Source: Chloroflexota bacterium (GTDB taxonomy: Bacteria > Chloroflexota > Anaerolineae > Anaerolineales > Villigracilaceae). Taken from it: a DNA stretch of 60,662 nucleotides. The number at the start of each line of letters is the position of its first letter. Positions within the stretch are counted from its first letter, which is position 1. The notes below the pieces were generated by a model. The model was given only the letters and a program-made list of their open reading frames with translations, did not search any database and was not told the DNA's origin. Of this stretch, positions 60,595 to 60,662 are shown piece after piece. Position numbers and translations under genes: made by a program. The stretch lies in the NCBI GenBank assembly GCA_016235425.1, contig JACRLC010000043.1, positions 1-60,662 on the forward strand. The letters run 5' to 3'.

Positions 60595-60662
60595 ACACAG
60601 CGTTCAGGCGTTGGATTTCCTGACGCATCACGCTGGTCAATTCGTTAGGCTTCTGTTCTATC

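Overview
This 60.7 kb stretch looks like chromosomal DNA from a bacterium of moderately high GC, most likely a member of the Chloroflexota (class Anaerolineae or close kin). That is inferred from gene-family composition (a membrane protein with four DUF5671-like repeats, a PEP/pyruvate-binding protein without catalytic domains, GAF-GAF-PAS histidine kinase, MutS2, M3 oligopeptidase, PdxST) and from spacers loaded with short palindromic dispersed repeats. No prophage, CRISPR array or rRNA operon is visible. One tRNA gene, tRNA-Val(UAC), is present.

Layout. 0-4.3 kb: right part of a MITE-like repeat, a membrane protein behind a promoter with an SOS-box-like operator, then a minus-strand trio (epimerase, GNAT acetyltransferase, GINT1_N-like protein) and tRNA-Val. 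4.3-10.7 kb: FAH-family hydrolase, a MNT/HEPN toxin-antitoxin pair, a dual-specificity phosphatase, a lipoprotein, MutS2 with an in-frame palindromic insertion, and a class III nucleotide cyclase. 10.9-17.2 kb: GT-C-like membrane protein, SDR dehydrogenase, a two-gene AvaI/BsoBI-type restriction-modification system, AIM24-family protein and HAD phosphatase. 17.2-24.5 kb: threonine synthase and a tightly coupled six-gene run (histidine kinase, degenerate MBL protein, asparaginase, a nucleotidyltransferase with an internal amber codon, endonuclease III, YbaK-like deacylase).

24.5-33 kb: an Rrf2 regulator directly upstream of pstSCAB, an ICMT-like methyltransferase, NfeD-type protease, lipA and dapB. 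33-41.2 kb: drug-efflux MFS, PEP-mutase/isocitrate lyase family enzyme, a complete 192-bp MITE-like element with inverted termini, glycine-rich membrane protein, fatty acid desaturase, HAD phosphatase, GNAT protein and pdxT/pdxS. 41.4-44.6 kb: a GntR-led membrane operon (SPFH protein, SdpI-like protein, DUF4177, YhfC) with a parS-like palindrome inside. 44.7-51.1 kb: the PEP-binding protein, dnaN, DUF5671 protein and a small membrane-anchored protein. 51.2-60.7 kb: pepF, a lipoprotein rhodanese whose catalytic Cys codon is UGA, cupin, gdhA, gatB, enoyl-CoA hydratase, two unknown proteins, pyrD and a NUDIX remnant.

The most notable signals are the rhodanese with an in-frame UGA exactly at the predicted catalytic cysteine (candidate selenoprotein), the 192-bp MITE-like element with 15-bp inverted termini and a flanking duplication, nested palindromic repeats in spacers, the palindrome inserted in frame in mutS2, the parS-like site, and the Rrf2-pst arrangement. 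Everything rests on reading the sequence and family knowledge; no database search was run.
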